Shown here: in pieces, positions 1-7,790 of the stretch
Position numbering within the stretch: position 1 is the stretch's first letter
Layout of the letters: each line of letters opens with the position of its first letter
Origin: Heyndrickxia coagulans 36D1
GTDB lineage: Bacteria > Bacillota > Bacilli > Bacillales > Bacillaceae_C
DNA: 64,000 nt
Assembly (NCBI RefSeq): GCF_000169195.2
Contig: NC_016023.1
Location: forward strand, 3,038,001-3,102,000
Direction of reading: 5' to 3'
The notes under the pieces: model-generated
The model's input: only the letters and a program-made list of their open reading frames with translations
What the model was told of the DNA's origin: nothing
Databases searched by the model: none
Translations under genes and position numbers: made by a program

Positions 1-9
1 TTTTAAGCA

Positions 10-183
10 TTAAGTAAAGGTCGGGTAGCCCGAATGGATGACGGTCATGATGGCAAACCAGCCGAAAAGGGCAAAAGAAATGATACCGAAAATAAATCCG
101 AGGATATTTTTGTTTTTGGCCGCAGTAATGAAACCAATCAGTGACAGAATGGAGACGAGACTGAAAATAATGACTGTACCCAT
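10..183 (-). CDS. yqgW: YqgW-like small membrane protein (DUF2759)
   Basis: A 57-residue protein of unknown function. It is almost entirely hydrophobic: two membrane segments (about residues 2-21 and 27-48) around a short Lys/Asn turn, ending in the HSGYPTFT tail that I recognise from Bacillus YqgW. I chose the ATG at 183 rather than the upstream in-frame ATG at 210 because AAGGGGGAT lies just before it and the family begins MGTVIIF. It is divergent from the metallo-hydrolase gene at 313, the same neighbourhood as in B. subtilis. Family assignment is fairly sure; function is not known. Confidence 0.8.
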   Translation of the reverse strand: MGTVIIFSLVSILSLIGFITAAKNKNILGFIFGIISFALFGWFAIMTVIHSGYPTFT

Positions 184-312
184 GACATCCCCCTTATAAT
201 GAAAAGGCATTCAATTATCTTTATTTTACAACCAGTCTGGTGATTTGTCGAGTAAATGAACAGGCATTTTTTGCGGATGAAAACATGATACAATAGGACA
301 GGAGGGATACGA

Positions 313-942
313 ATGAAATGGAAACAATTGCCGGTCGGGCCCATTCAGACGAATTGCTATATCCTGTGGAATGACGAAAAAGACTGTTTGATTTTTGACC
401 CCGGCGCTGAATTTCACAGACTTCATGCTTTTATCGGGGAAAATGGGTTGAAACCGCACGCGGTGCTTTTAACGCATGCCCATTTTGACCATATTGGTGC
501 TCTTGATGCAGTGCGGGATGCGTACAAGATCCCGGCCTATGTCCATCAAAAGGAAGAGATGTGGCTTGGGGATCCCGGGCAAAACGGGTCCTATTTTTTC
601 GGGATGGGAGAAATCAGCGCGCGCGGGGCGGAAAAGCTGATCACCGGGGAAGACATATTGAAAATCGGCGCTTTTTCGCTTCACGTGCTGGAAACACCGG
701 GCCATTCACCGGGCAGTGTTTCGTACTGGCTGCCTGAACACAACATTGTTTTTTCAGGGGACGCCCTTTTTTCCGGCAGCATCGGACGGACTGATCTACC
801 GGGTGGGAATCACGGCGTTTTGCTGGAAAGCATTCATACAAAATTATTGGTTTTGCATCCGGACACGATCGTGCTCCCGGGACACGGGCCGCAGACAACG
901 ATCGGGGCGGAAAAAGACTCCAACCCGTTTTTGGAGGGATAA
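313..942 (+). CDS. yqgX: MBL-fold metallo-hydrolase (glyoxalase II-like, YqgX)
   Basis: A 209-residue cytoplasmic metallo-beta-lactamase-fold hydrolase of the glyoxalase II-like group. The binuclear zinc motif HAHFDH is at residues 55-60, followed by ETPGHSPGS (third ligand His), a GDALFSGSIGR segment carrying the bridging Asp, and LPGHGPQTT near the C-terminus. The fold is complete, but the separate C-terminal substrate-binding domain of true glyoxalase II is absent, so the substrate may be another thioester. GGAGGG precedes the ATG. A strong hairpin terminator follows at once. Orthologous by context to B. subtilis yqgX; the exact substrate is unknown. Confidence 0.88.
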   Translation: MKWKQLPVGPIQTNCYILWNDEKDCLIFDPGAEFHRLHAFIGENGLKPHAVLLTHAHFDHIGALDAVRDAYKIPAYVHQKEEMWLGDPGQNGSYFFGMGEISARGAEKLITGEDILKIGAFSLHVLETPGHSPGSVSYWLPEHNIVFSGDALFSGSIGRTDLPGGNHGVLLESIHTKLLVLHPDTIVLPGHGPQTTIGAEKDSNPFLEG

Positions 943-972
943 AAAAACCGGCATGCGCTGCCGGTTTTTTTA
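941..972 (+). terminator. Rho-independent terminator of yqgX
   Basis: Stem AACCGGCA / TGCCGGTT with a 5-nt loop, flanked by A7 and followed by T7. It overlaps the stop codon of yqgX. The A and T runs on both sides would let it also serve the convergent yqgY gene. Confidence 0.9.
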
Positions 973-1010
973 GTGCAAGAAAAAAGCAAGCAGATTTTAA
1001 GAGGAACAGG

Positions 1011-1253
1011 TTATTCGCCGAAGCCGGGTGTGAGTATAAACGTGGTGTAGTACGTAAAGCCGGCGAAGAAAATCGTTAAATATGCCCCAAAGATGTACAT
1101 ATACATGCGTTCGGACAGTTTCAAGTAGCTGACAAGCACAAAGAAACCGGTCTGGGCCAGAAACAATAAAGCGGTTTCTTTCATGCCGCCGAGAAAAAAC
1201 ATGACGGCCATTACACCAGTCCAGAAACCCAGTACGCGGTACATACGATCCAA
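1011..1253 (-). CDS. yqgY: YqgY-like membrane protein (DUF2626)
   Basis: An 80-residue hydrophobic protein with about three membrane segments and the conserved core RMYRVLGFWTG, ERMYMYIFGAYL and TYYTTFILTPG typical of the DUF2626 family. I placed the start at TTG 1253, giving MDRMYRV, because AAGGGGTGG lies 5-8 nt upstream and homologs start two or three residues before RMYRV. The GTG at 1262 sits inside that ribosome-binding site and is less likely. It lies tail to tail with yqgX. No function is known. Confidence 0.85.
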   Translation of the reverse strand: MDRMYRVLGFWTGVMAVMFFLGGMKETALLFLAQTGFFVLVSYLKLSERMYMYIFGAYLTIFFAGFTYYTTFILTPGFGE

Positions 1254-1330
1254 ATGAACCACCCCTTCTTTTTATGTCCATCAAGTTTTATTATAAAGGA
1301 ATAAAGAAGGGGTGTAAACACAACCGGTGC

Positions 1331-2038
1331 TTAATTCGCAACTTTAGCAACTTTCACATGATAAATGCATTCGCTGCAATCATGGAGCATCGTTTCCTGC
1401 TGGTTGATGTCGAAATCGTCAAACAGTGCCTCAAACAACCCGTGAATATAGGCGACATGCATCTCGCAAACATCCGCCGAGTGATGGATTAATTCCCGGA
1501 ACGGACAGTTGTATACATGGTAATCGAGTTCGTTCTTGTCTGTTGTTTCCAGCGTTTCGATGCAATATCCGTCCACGGTGGACACGCTTGCGAGCACAGA
1601 TAATTTTTCGTTAAATGTCAGCTGGTCTTTTGTTTTATTCATGTTTTTTAAGATGTTTTCGATGATCCGTTTTCCGTACTCCCGGCCGATATCTTTCAAA
1701 AGGCCTGCATCTGCCAGTTTCATTTTGTTGATTGCTTCAAGCAAAATGTTGGACAGCAATTTGTATTCACGGTGCGGGAAGGAGAGTTCTACCACTTGTT
1801 CAGAGCTTTTATACAGCCTTGCCGGGCGCCCGCCTTTCCCGGTTTTGTTCAGTTCAGATGAAATCACCTTAACATCTTCGAGCTTGGACAAATGGAGCCT
1901 TGCCACATTCGGATGAATATGAAATTCATTGGCCACTTCCTGGACGGATACTTCGCTCCGTTTCTTCAGTACAAATTGGTAAATCGAGTAGCGGGTCGGG
2001 TCAGAAAGGGCATTGATCACTTTTAATGTTGGTTCCAT
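1331..2038 (-). CDS. Winged-helix regulator with SufR-like cysteine cluster
   Basis: A 235-residue predicted transcription factor. Residues 1-85 form an ArsR/DeoR-like winged helix (SDPTRYSIYQFV, VSVQEVANEF, HPNVARLHLSKLE) with a wing at KGGRPARLYKSS. The C-terminal third carries Cys in the spacing C-x12-C-x29-C-x2-C (NCPF, VCEMH, HDCSEC) plus several His, resembling Fe-S or metal-binding regulators such as SufR and other DUF-type metalloregulators. The ATG at 2038 follows GAGGTG; the longer frame reaching 2113 lacks a ribosome-binding site. It is divergent from comGA. Its regulon and ligand cannot be told from sequence; metal or Fe-S binding is inference from the Cys pattern. Confidence 0.75.
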   Translation of the reverse strand: MEPTLKVINALSDPTRYSIYQFVLKKRSEVSVQEVANEFHIHPNVARLHLSKLEDVKVISSELNKTGKGGRPARLYKSSEQVVELSFPHREYKLLSNILLEAINKMKLADAGLLKDIGREYGKRIIENILKNMNKTKDQLTFNEKLSVLASVSTVDGYCIETLETTDKNELDYHVYNCPFRELIHHSADVCEMHVAYIHGLFEALFDDFDINQQETMLHDCSECIYHVKVAKVAN

Positions 2039-2066
2039 ATGAAACACCTCTATATTTTTTATCCTA

Positions 2067-2114
2067 TTTATATTATAAATGATAACAACGCCAAAATTTG
2101 TGACAAAAATCACA
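2067..2114 (-). promoter_or_regulatory. Candidate promoter with Crp/Fnr-type palindrome
   Basis: On the minus strand, TTGGCG (2094-2089) and TATAAA (2072-2067) are 16 nt apart, a plausible sigma-A promoter for the Cys-rich regulator. Just upstream, 2099-2114 reads TGTGA-CAAAAA-TCACA, an exact match to the TGTGA-N6-TCACA consensus of Crp/Fnr-family proteins. Its centre lies about 45 nt before the inferred transcription start, close to the usual activator position. The site could alternatively act on comGA. Confidence 0.4.
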
Positions 2115-2232
2115 CACTTTTTTGTCGCTAAGAGAAAAAATAGCGAAAAAATTTTTGTTTTAAAGCAGGAATTTTGAAAGCCGTGTCGAAATGAGAGAAT
2201 ATCCCAAAAAGAAAGGTGGTATGTGATGGATT

Positions 2233-3357
2233 ATGTCAGTTGAAAAAATTGCGGAACTTTTGATCGGACAGGCGGTAAAAAACAATGTGACCGATGTCCA
2301 TATCGTTCCGAAAGAAAAGCATTACCATGTCCAGTTCCGGCAGTACGGAAGGCTGTACCCCCACCGCAACCTTTCCGCGAAAGCCGGGGAAAGGCTGATA
2401 TCCCATTTGAAATTTATGTCTTCCATGGATATCAGTGAAAAACGGAAACCCCAAAGCGGGTCGTTCGCCATGAATGTTTTGCAGCAGACGATCTCCTTAA
2501 GAATTTCGACGCTGCCAACCTCTCTTTCCAAAGAGAGCCTCGTTATTCGGATCTTGCCCCATGAAGAAAAATTCCAGCTCAGCCAAATTTCACTTTTTCC
2601 ATCGAGCACAAAAAAATTAATGGCGCTGCTCAACCATTCGCATGGGATGCTGATTTTCAGCGGCCCGACTGGAAGCGGCAAGTCTACGACGATGTATACG
2701 CTTGTTGAGCACTGCGCAAAACGGTTTTTACGGAATGTGATTACACTGGAAGACCCTGTTGAAAAACAAAGCGACTCGTTTTTGCAGGTACAGGTGAATG
2801 AAAAAGCAGGTATTACTTACAGCACAGGGCTGAAAGCGATTTTGCGCCATGATCCGGATATTATCCTGGTGGGGGAAATCCGTGATGCCGAAACAGCAAG
2901 AATTGCGATCCGCGCATCACTCACCGGCCATCTCGTGCTGACGACATTGCATACGCGTGACGCAAAGGGCGCGATTTACAGGCTGATGGAATTTGGGGTG
3001 AGCATCCACGAAATGGAGCAGACTTTGCTCGCAGTCAGCGCACAGCGGCTGATTACATTGCGATGCCCGGTATGCGGTGGGATCCGCTGTCCGCATGATT
3101 CGCAAGATTGCCCACGCAGCCGAGAAAAGCGGCAAACCGCGGTATATGAGCTGCTGTACGGGAAAAATTTGCAGCGAGTGCTGAAAGAAGCAAAGGGGGA
3201 ACAGGTCTACTATCATTATCCGACACTGAAAGAATGGCTCAGAAAGGGGATTGTGCTTGGATACATTTCTGAAGAAGAGTATCACCGCTGGATTGCCGAA
3301 GAGGAAGAAGCGGATAAGCCTCAAACTGCAGGGGCGCTTTCTTACCCGGGTCGGTGA
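2233..3357 (+). CDS. comGA: Competence pilus assembly ATPase ComGA
   Basis: A 374-residue GspE/PilB-type traffic ATPase that powers assembly of the competence pseudopilus at the inner face of the membrane, needed for transforming-DNA binding and uptake. Walker A GPTGSGKS is at residues 144-151; an Asp box (ITLEDPVE), Walker B (DPDIILVGEIRD) and a His box (TGHLVLTTLHT) follow in order. A CxxC pair (RCPVCGG) lies after the core, as in the secretion ATPases. GGTGGT precedes the ATG. It is the first gene of a tight seven-gene comG operon; comGB overlaps its 3' end. I could not define a clean ComK box (AAAA-N5-TTTT pair) upstream, although that region is AT-rich. Confidence 0.95.
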   Translation: MSVEKIAELLIGQAVKNNVTDVHIVPKEKHYHVQFRQYGRLYPHRNLSAKAGERLISHLKFMSSMDISEKRKPQSGSFAMNVLQQTISLRISTLPTSLSKESLVIRILPHEEKFQLSQISLFPSSTKKLMALLNHSHGMLIFSGPTGSGKSTTMYTLVEHCAKRFLRNVITLEDPVEKQSDSFLQVQVNEKAGITYSTGLKAILRHDPDIILVGEIRDAETARIAIRASLTGHLVLTTLHTRDAKGAIYRLMEFGVSIHEMEQTLLAVSAQRLITLRCPVCGGIRCPHDSQDCPRSREKRQTAVYELLYGKNLQRVLKEAKGEQVYYHYPTLKEWLRKGIVLGYISEEEYHRWIAEEEEADKPQTAGALSYPGR

Positions 3358-4321
3358 AATGCTCGAAAACGGATTTCCAATTGCAGATGCTATCGATTTT
3401 CTCGGGCATGTGGACGGCGAACTGGATGCGCGTTCCATGAACAAACAGCTGCAAAACGGAACACCGCTCCATGACGTGCTGCTGAAACACCGGTTTGATG
3501 CCAATGCATGCATGCAAATTTATTTTGCCGGACGGCACGGGGAGATGGTTGCTGCCCTTAAAGAGGCGGGCGCTTACTTATTGAAAAAGCATGAGGATGC
3601 CCTTGCCTTTTGGAAACTGATCCGTTATCCGCTCCTATTGGCAGCCGCGCTTTTTATCGCCACGGCTTTTGTGAGAAACGTGTTGCTGCCGCAATTTGAA
3701 CATATGTATGTCGCAATGGACTACAAACCTTCGCGAAATCTCCGGCTGTTCCTTACTATCATGGAACAGGCCCCGCATGTTATCCTGGTTTCAAGTATTT
3801 TTCTCTTCCTATTTTTCACACTCTTTTTTCTCTATTTTAAACGAAAAAAACCGCTGAGGCAGGCGGCGTGGCTTTCGCGGCTGCCGGTATCCCGCTTTTA
3901 CTATACCAGCTATTACAGCCAGTTTTTGGCAAGAGAATGGAGCTTTATGCTGAAAAGCGGTTTTTCCGTCTATGAAATTTTGCATGTCATGGAATCGCAA
4001 AATTTTAAGCCGCTTTGGCGCGATACTGCAAAATATTTGCGCGAAAAACTGCTTGCTGGTGAGACGTTCTCCCGGGCCCTGGCTTCTGTCCCGTTTATCG
4101 AGCCACAGCTGGTCATTTTGGTCCGCCACGGGGAGAAAAACGGGCGCCTTGATCAGGAGCTCTATTATTACAGCCAAATTAGCTTGAAAAGAATGGAAGA
4201 GAAAATCCAAAGCCTGTTCGGGCTGATTCAACCGGTTGTGTTTATTTTCATCGGTTTCTTTTTGGTCGCCATTTATTTGTCGATCATGCTGCCGATGTTC
4301 CAGATGATTGACGCGGTTTAA
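3257..4321 (+). CDS. comGB: Competence pilus assembly membrane protein ComGB
   Basis: A GspF/PilC-type polytopic membrane protein forming the platform of the competence pseudopilus. Two T2SSF repeats are visible (about residues 25-150 and 225-350, each with VGEMLENGFPIADAI- or MLKSGFSVYEIL-like starts), with membrane segments near 130-155, 180-200 and 325-350. There is no ATG start. TTG 3257 has AAAGGGG 7 nt upstream and overlaps comGA by about 100 nt. TTG 3293 would give a length nearer to B. subtilis ComGB (323 residues) but has a weaker ribosome-binding site; TTG 3251 is too close to one. The start is therefore uncertain, the identity is not. Confidence 0.9.
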   Translation: MDTFLKKSITAGLPKRKKRISLKLQGRFLTRVGEMLENGFPIADAIDFLGHVDGELDARSMNKQLQNGTPLHDVLLKHRFDANACMQIYFAGRHGEMVAALKEAGAYLLKKHEDALAFWKLIRYPLLLAAALFIATAFVRNVLLPQFEHMYVAMDYKPSRNLRLFLTIMEQAPHVILVSSIFLFLFFTLFFLYFKRKKPLRQAAWLSRLPVSRFYYTSYYSQFLAREWSFMLKSGFSVYEILHVMESQNFKPLWRDTAKYLREKLLAGETFSRALASVPFIEPQLVILVRHGEKNGRLDQELYYYSQISLKRMEEKIQSLFGLIQPVVFIFIGFFLVAIYLSIMLPMFQMIDAV

Positions 4322-4389
4322 CCGGGGAAGGCGTGCCGGATGGCGGGGCTTCAAGCCTTCCCCCTAAAAAAAGAAAGGAGAAATTGCCC

Positions 4390-4701
4390 ATGTCTTTTAT
4401 CAAAAATGAAAAAGGGTTTACGCTGATCGAAATGCTGATTGTTTTGCTCGTCATTACGGTTCTCTTGTTTTTGATGATTCCGAACATTTCCAAGCATACC
4501 GATGCGATCAATAATAAAGGCTGCGATGCGTTCATTGCGATGGTGCAGGGACAGGTGCAGGCGTATGAAATGGACCACAATGAATATCCGTCATCTATCA
4601 ACCAGTTAAAAGACGGCGGCTATGTATCGAAAACGAGCTGCCCGAATGGAAACGGAGTGAACATCGGGGCGGACGGGAAAGTAACGGAGGTTGCAAAGTG
4701 A
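4390..4701 (+). CDS. comGC: Major competence pseudopilin ComGC
   Basis: A 103-residue class III-signal pseudopilin, the main subunit of the competence pilus. The prepilin peptidase (ComC) site is NEKG|FTLIEM at residues 7-15, followed by one long hydrophobic helix. Two Cys (KGCDAF and TSCPNG) match the pair that forms the intramolecular disulfide in ComGC. The soluble part ends in a compact NQLKDGGYV fold typical of the family. AAAGGAG lies 9 nt before the ATG at 4390; the longer frame starting at 4333 lacks this. The stop overlaps the GTG start of comGD (GTGA). Confidence 0.95.
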   Translation: MSFIKNEKGFTLIEMLIVLLVITVLLFLMIPNISKHTDAINNKGCDAFIAMVQGQVQAYEMDHNEYPSSINQLKDGGYVSKTSCPNGNGVNIGADGKVTEVAK

Positions 4702-5141
4702 AACGGCCAAAAAATGAAGCCGGTTTTACCTTTCCGGAAATGCTCGTTGTTTTGTTGATTGTATCCGTGATCACCGCCCTTGCGTTTGCCGGTTTTAAGC
4801 CGGTGAAACATACGATCGTCAAAAAAATGTTCATTAACCAGCTTGAAAATGATTTGTATCTGGCGCAAACGGACGCGATTTCCCGCCAGACGAATGTATA
4901 CGTCCAATTTTTCCGCCAGAACAATATGTACTCCATTTTCGAAGCGAGGAAAAATGCGACGATTATAAAAAGAAGGCTTCCGGAAGGCATCAAAATGTTC
5001 GAAAACGGCAGCTTTCATTCCTATGCAATTGGGCCGGACGGGAATGTCACCCAGTTCGGCACGCTCTATTTCCAGTCCGGCCAAGAACAAATCAAGCTGG
5101 TTACGCATATTGGAAGCGGGCGGTTTTATGTCGAAGAATGA
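4698..5141 (+). CDS. comGD: Minor competence pseudopilin ComGD
   Basis: A 147-residue minor pseudopilin. It has a prepilin cleavage site EAG|FTFPEMLVVLL, a hydrophobic N-terminal helix, and a beta-rich C-terminal part. Translation starts at GTG 4698, overlapping the comGC stop by 4 nt, with CGGAGG upstream, which implies translational coupling. Sequence conservation among ComGD proteins is low, so the assignment rests on the N-terminal signature, length and operon position. Confidence 0.9.
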   Translation: MKRPKNEAGFTFPEMLVVLLIVSVITALAFAGFKPVKHTIVKKMFINQLENDLYLAQTDAISRQTNVYVQFFRQNNMYSIFEARKNATIIKRRLPEGIKMFENGSFHSYAIGPDGNVTQFGTLYFQSGQEQIKLVTHIGSGRFYVEE

Positions 5142-5436
5142 ACGGGGCTTTACTTTTCCGGAAGTCATCGCTGCGTTTGCCGTATTTTGCCTGATGGCGG
5201 CCTGCTTATTCCCGCCGTTTCTCCATATGCTTGGTCAAATCAAAGAGACAAAGCAGGAGATGGAGGCATCCCGTTTTTTATACGAAAAAACGGAGGAATG
5301 GATTTTTACCGGAAAAGTCGTTGAAAAAGAAAAAAAGGCGGGCGGGGCCACATGGACATTTCAAATCAAAGACAATGGCAGAAAGGCATGTGTCAAACAT
5401 GAACAAAACACGACTTGCGTTTCGCTCCAGCAATGA
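5128..5436 (+). CDS. comGE: Minor competence pseudopilin ComGE
   Basis: A 102-residue minor pseudopilin. The prepilin signature NERG|FTFPEVIAAFAVF is at residues 4-18 and is followed by a single membrane helix. The remainder has Cys near the C-terminus (KACVKHEQNTTC). The ATG at 5128 lies 14 nt inside the end of comGD; frames extending upstream to 5023 are read-through of comGD sequence. Identified by signature and by position between comGD and comGF. Confidence 0.85.
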   Translation: MSKNERGFTFPEVIAAFAVFCLMAACLFPPFLHMLGQIKETKQEMEASRFLYEKTEEWIFTGKVVEKEKKAGGATWTFQIKDNGRKACVKHEQNTTCVSLQQ

Positions 5437-5884
5437 AAAAGGCTTTACGCTGCTTGAAAGCGTGTGCGTACTGCTTCTCGTCACTTCCTTGTTCTCACTT
5501 TTTCCCCTGGCAGTGAAAACATTCGGGACAGCCGGGGAAGCATTCCGGCCGGAAGAAGATGAAGAGTGGAATCTTTTTCTCATGCAGTTGCGTAAAGAAA
5601 TCCGGATAAGCACCTCGTGCCAGGCAGCCCAAAATACTTTGAAACTGAACGAGGCAGGAAGGACGATTACGTATGAACCATACCAGAACAGTCTGCGGCG
5701 GAGAGTGGACGGTGAAGGGCATCAAATTGTGCTTCAAAATGTGCAGTCCATCCAATTTGCGGCAACAGGAAACGGGGTCAAAGTGGCCGCCGTTTATCCG
5801 AATGGCGCGGAAAGAACAGCGGAAATGACCTTTCTTTCCCGCCATGCGGTTGATCCCGGCCAATCGGAAGGCGTTGCCCGATGA
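5399..5884 (+). CDS. comGF: Minor competence pseudopilin ComGF
   Basis: About 161 residues. After a short basic leader comes NEKG|FTLLESVCVLLLV, the prepilin peptidase site and membrane helix, then a beta-rich domain with DEEWNLFLMQLRKEI as seen in ComGF. The start lies inside comGE. ATG 5399 is used here with AGAAAGG 12 nt upstream; GTG 5390 is a possible alternative with tighter spacing. The stop overlaps the comGG ATG (ATGA), so the two are probably coupled. Confidence 0.88.
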   Translation: MNKTRLAFRSSNEKGFTLLESVCVLLLVTSLFSLFPLAVKTFGTAGEAFRPEEDEEWNLFLMQLRKEIRISTSCQAAQNTLKLNEAGRTITYEPYQNSLRRRVDGEGHQIVLQNVQSIQFAATGNGVKVAAVYPNGAERTAEMTFLSRHAVDPGQSEGVAR

Positions 5885-6249
5885 ACAGGCAAAAAGGGTT
5901 TATTTTGCCAGTGGTGCTGTTTTTGGCGCTTGCCGCATGCAGTATGGTCATTTCGGGAACGGACATTTATCTCGGCGAAAAGAAATATGCCGTGCTGGTG
6001 AAGGAATATTATTTGCGGAATACCATGTCGCTTTTCGCCATCAGGGAGGCGGCGCAAAAATTGGAAAAAGGCGACAAAAGCCCGGGGGAACTCCGTTTTT
6101 CAGACGGAAAGGTGTCTTACAGTATCAAACAGGACGGAGATACTGCAGTGATTTCTTTAACTGCGGAAAATGAGAGTGGTGAACCGTTTAAAAGTACGAT
6201 ACGATATAATCAGACAGAAAAAAAGGTGTTTCAATGGGAGGAACGATGA
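5881..6249 (+). CDS. comGG: Competence protein ComGG
   Basis: A 122-residue last member of the comG pilin set. It has a short leader (NRQKG|FILPVVLF) and a hydrophobic helix but, as is usual for ComGG, lacks the Glu5 of the other pilins. The rest is variable; assignment relies on position and the leader. It overlaps comGF by 4 nt, and its stop overlaps the aroK start by 4 nt, so aroK may be translated from the same message. Confidence 0.85.
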   Translation: MNRQKGFILPVVLFLALAACSMVISGTDIYLGEKKYAVLVKEYYLRNTMSLFAIREAAQKLEKGDKSPGELRFSDGKVSYSIKQDGDTAVISLTAENESGEPFKSTIRYNQTEKKVFQWEER

Positions 6250-6803
6250 ACAAAAGGATCTATTTGACCGGGTTTATGGGTGCCGGAAAAACGACTGTCG
6301 GCCATGCGCTCGCCTCGCTCTTGGGAAGTAGGGCGACGGACTTGGACCGCTGGATTGAAGAAGAGGAAGGAATGCCGCCCGCTGCCATTTTCGCTGTAAA
6401 AGGAGAAGCCTATTTTCGCCGGAAAGAAACAGAGATGCTGAAACGGGCCACATCGCTTGCAGGGGTGATCATGACAGGCGGGGGAATTGTCATGCGGGAA
6501 GAAAACGTCTGTCTATTAAAACGAGACGGCGTGACGGTTTTTCTGGATTGCGATCCGGAAATATTGGTTTCACGCATTCAAAATGACCCCTCAAGACCTG
6601 TTGCAGCAGGAAGGACAAAGGAGGAGATCATCTCCCTTTATAAAAAAAGGCGGCCGTTTTACCTTTCTTGTGCCGATTTGGTTATTGATACGACGGGAAA
6701 ATCGGTGGCGGAAATTGTTGCGGAAATTTCCGGCCGCATAAAAACGGAAGCTTTCGGGTATACTGGCGCCTGTAAGGACGGTGGCGCCAATGTCGACAAA
6801 TGA
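6246..6803 (+). CDS. aroK: Shikimate kinase
   Basis: A 185-residue cytoplasmic enzyme that phosphorylates shikimate to shikimate 3-phosphate in the chorismate pathway. Walker A is GFMGAGKTT near the N-terminus; TDLDRWIEEEEG carries the shikimate-binding Asp, TGGGIVMRE the glycine-rich segment, and SRPVAAGR the lid region. ATG 6246 has GGGAGG just upstream and overlaps comGG by 4 nt. In B. subtilis the shikimate kinase gene is not in the comG operon; here it sits between comGG and yqzE. Confidence 0.93.
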   Translation: MNKRIYLTGFMGAGKTTVGHALASLLGSRATDLDRWIEEEEGMPPAAIFAVKGEAYFRRKETEMLKRATSLAGVIMTGGGIVMREENVCLLKRDGVTVFLDCDPEILVSRIQNDPSRPVAAGRTKEEIISLYKKRRPFYLSCADLVIDTTGKSVAEIVAEISGRIKTEAFGYTGACKDGGANVDK

Positions 6804-6966
6804 TTATGTCAAATTGCTGACACAAACATGGATGCAGCATGTGAGCACGCCAAAAAGCGAGCGGCAGAAAAAGCGGAACGAGAAAAAGGAAGAGATGCCG
6901 CCTTTTGCCGAAAGATGGTTCGGTATCCTCCCTTATTTTTTCCTCTTTTTCAAAAGAAAACAGTAG
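6790..6966 (+). CDS. yqzE: YqzE family small protein
   Basis: A 58-residue, very basic protein that keeps the YqzE pattern: STNDYVKLLTQTW at the start, a highly charged middle (SERQKKRNEKKEE) and an aromatic hydrophobic end (ERWFGILPYFFLF). The family sits at the end of comG operons in Bacillus and has no assigned biochemical role. It overlaps the end of aroK by 14 nt. ATG 6790 is preferred over GTG 6781, since homologs start 2-3 residues before NDYVK. A hairpin follows directly. Confidence 0.85.
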   Translation: MSTNDYVKLLTQTWMQHVSTPKSERQKKRNEKKEEMPPFAERWFGILPYFFLFFKRKQ

Positions 6967-6967
6967 A

Positions 6968-7000
6968 AAGCAGGCAGCCTTTTTTGAGGGCTGCCTGCTT
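6968..7000. terminator. Shared hairpin between yqzE and yqhG
   Basis: Perfect 12-bp inverted repeat AAGCAGGCAGCC / GGCTGCCTGCTT around a 9-nt T-rich loop, between convergent genes. The downstream T-run is weak on both strands, so efficiency is uncertain. Confidence 0.65.
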
Positions 7001-7790
7001 ATATAAACGCATCTTTTAAATAAAAGAGGCCACCGTTTAGGACATGAACGGTAATTTTCGGCTCATACTGTTCCTTTAGCGCCTGTTTTTCAATTTCATA
7101 CGATTCCGGGCACTCTTCCATATCTTCGTAAAAATGGTCCAACAGCGCGAGATCCTGGTGCCACCGTTTTACCGCTTCTTCCGCCCAATGATGCGGCTCT
7201 TTCGCCAGGCCCTGCCGGATATAATGTTCAATCCTTTTGACGGCGCTTTTTAGCATGATGATCGGCGTCAGGGTAAAACAATAATCCGGAATTTTCGGCG
7301 CCAGCGTCCGCTGCTCCAACAAGTCCTGAAAATTTTCAGCCATTGTGCCGTGGATCAAATTCAACCCGATCGAACGGAACACATCTTTTTTTAAATCACA
7401 GCGGTACGAAATTTTAACATTCATCCCAAGCCAAGGGTAAAGCGGCACCTGTTTCTGCCCGGGATGGACGTCTTCAAACAGGCGGATATAGCGGGAAAAC
7501 TGCTTTGCCGTCTCGAAAATCTGGTTCAGGCGGGGGCTTCCAAAATGGACCGGCTCTCCTTTCACCGTATCCGGTGCTTTTTCCCGGTCCGTAATGAACG
7601 TGACGGTCATCGGATTCGGGATGCCGCCTGTTTTTTCAAGATAGGACCAGTAAAACGGCCGGTTCATTAACGCTTTATCGAGTTCAATGGTTAATTGCAC
7701 CGTCATCCAGCCGGGGCGGTTTTCAACCAATACAGCGCCGTTTGCTTCAAAAAAGCGTTCAAGATATTGATGTATTTCTTCCTGCAGCAT
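6999..7790 (-). CDS. yqhG: YqhG family protein
   Basis: A 263-residue protein of unknown function matching Bacillus YqhG: MLQEEIHQYLERFF at the start, MTVQLTIELDKALMNRPFYW and EKTGGIPNPMTVTFIT in the first third. No enzymatic motif, signal peptide or membrane segment is seen. I chose ATG 7790, about 9 nt after GAGGAGG; two codons upstream another ATG is too close to that site. Its 5' end overlaps the last 32 nt of the helicase gene yqhH, so the two form a coupled operon, and YqhG may assist the helicase (inference). Confidence 0.85.
   Translation of the reverse strand: MLQEEIHQYLERFFEANGAVLVENRPGWMTVQLTIELDKALMNRPFYWSYLEKTGGIPNPMTVTFITDREKAPDTVKGEPVHFGSPRLNQIFETAKQFSRYIRLFEDVHPGQKQVPLYPWLGMNVKISYRCDLKKDVFRSIGLNLIHGTMAENFQDLLEQRTLAPKIPDYCFTLTPIIMLKSAVKRIEHYIRQGLAKEPHHWAEEAVKRWHQDLALLDHFYEDMEECPESYEIEKQALKEQYEPKITVHVLNGGLFYLKDAFI

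Noticed and set aside
2103-2180. ComK box (two AAAA-N5-TTTT half sites) before comGA.
   Set aside because: The region is rich in A and T runs, but I could not find two half sites with correct internal and mutual spacing, so no box is claimed.
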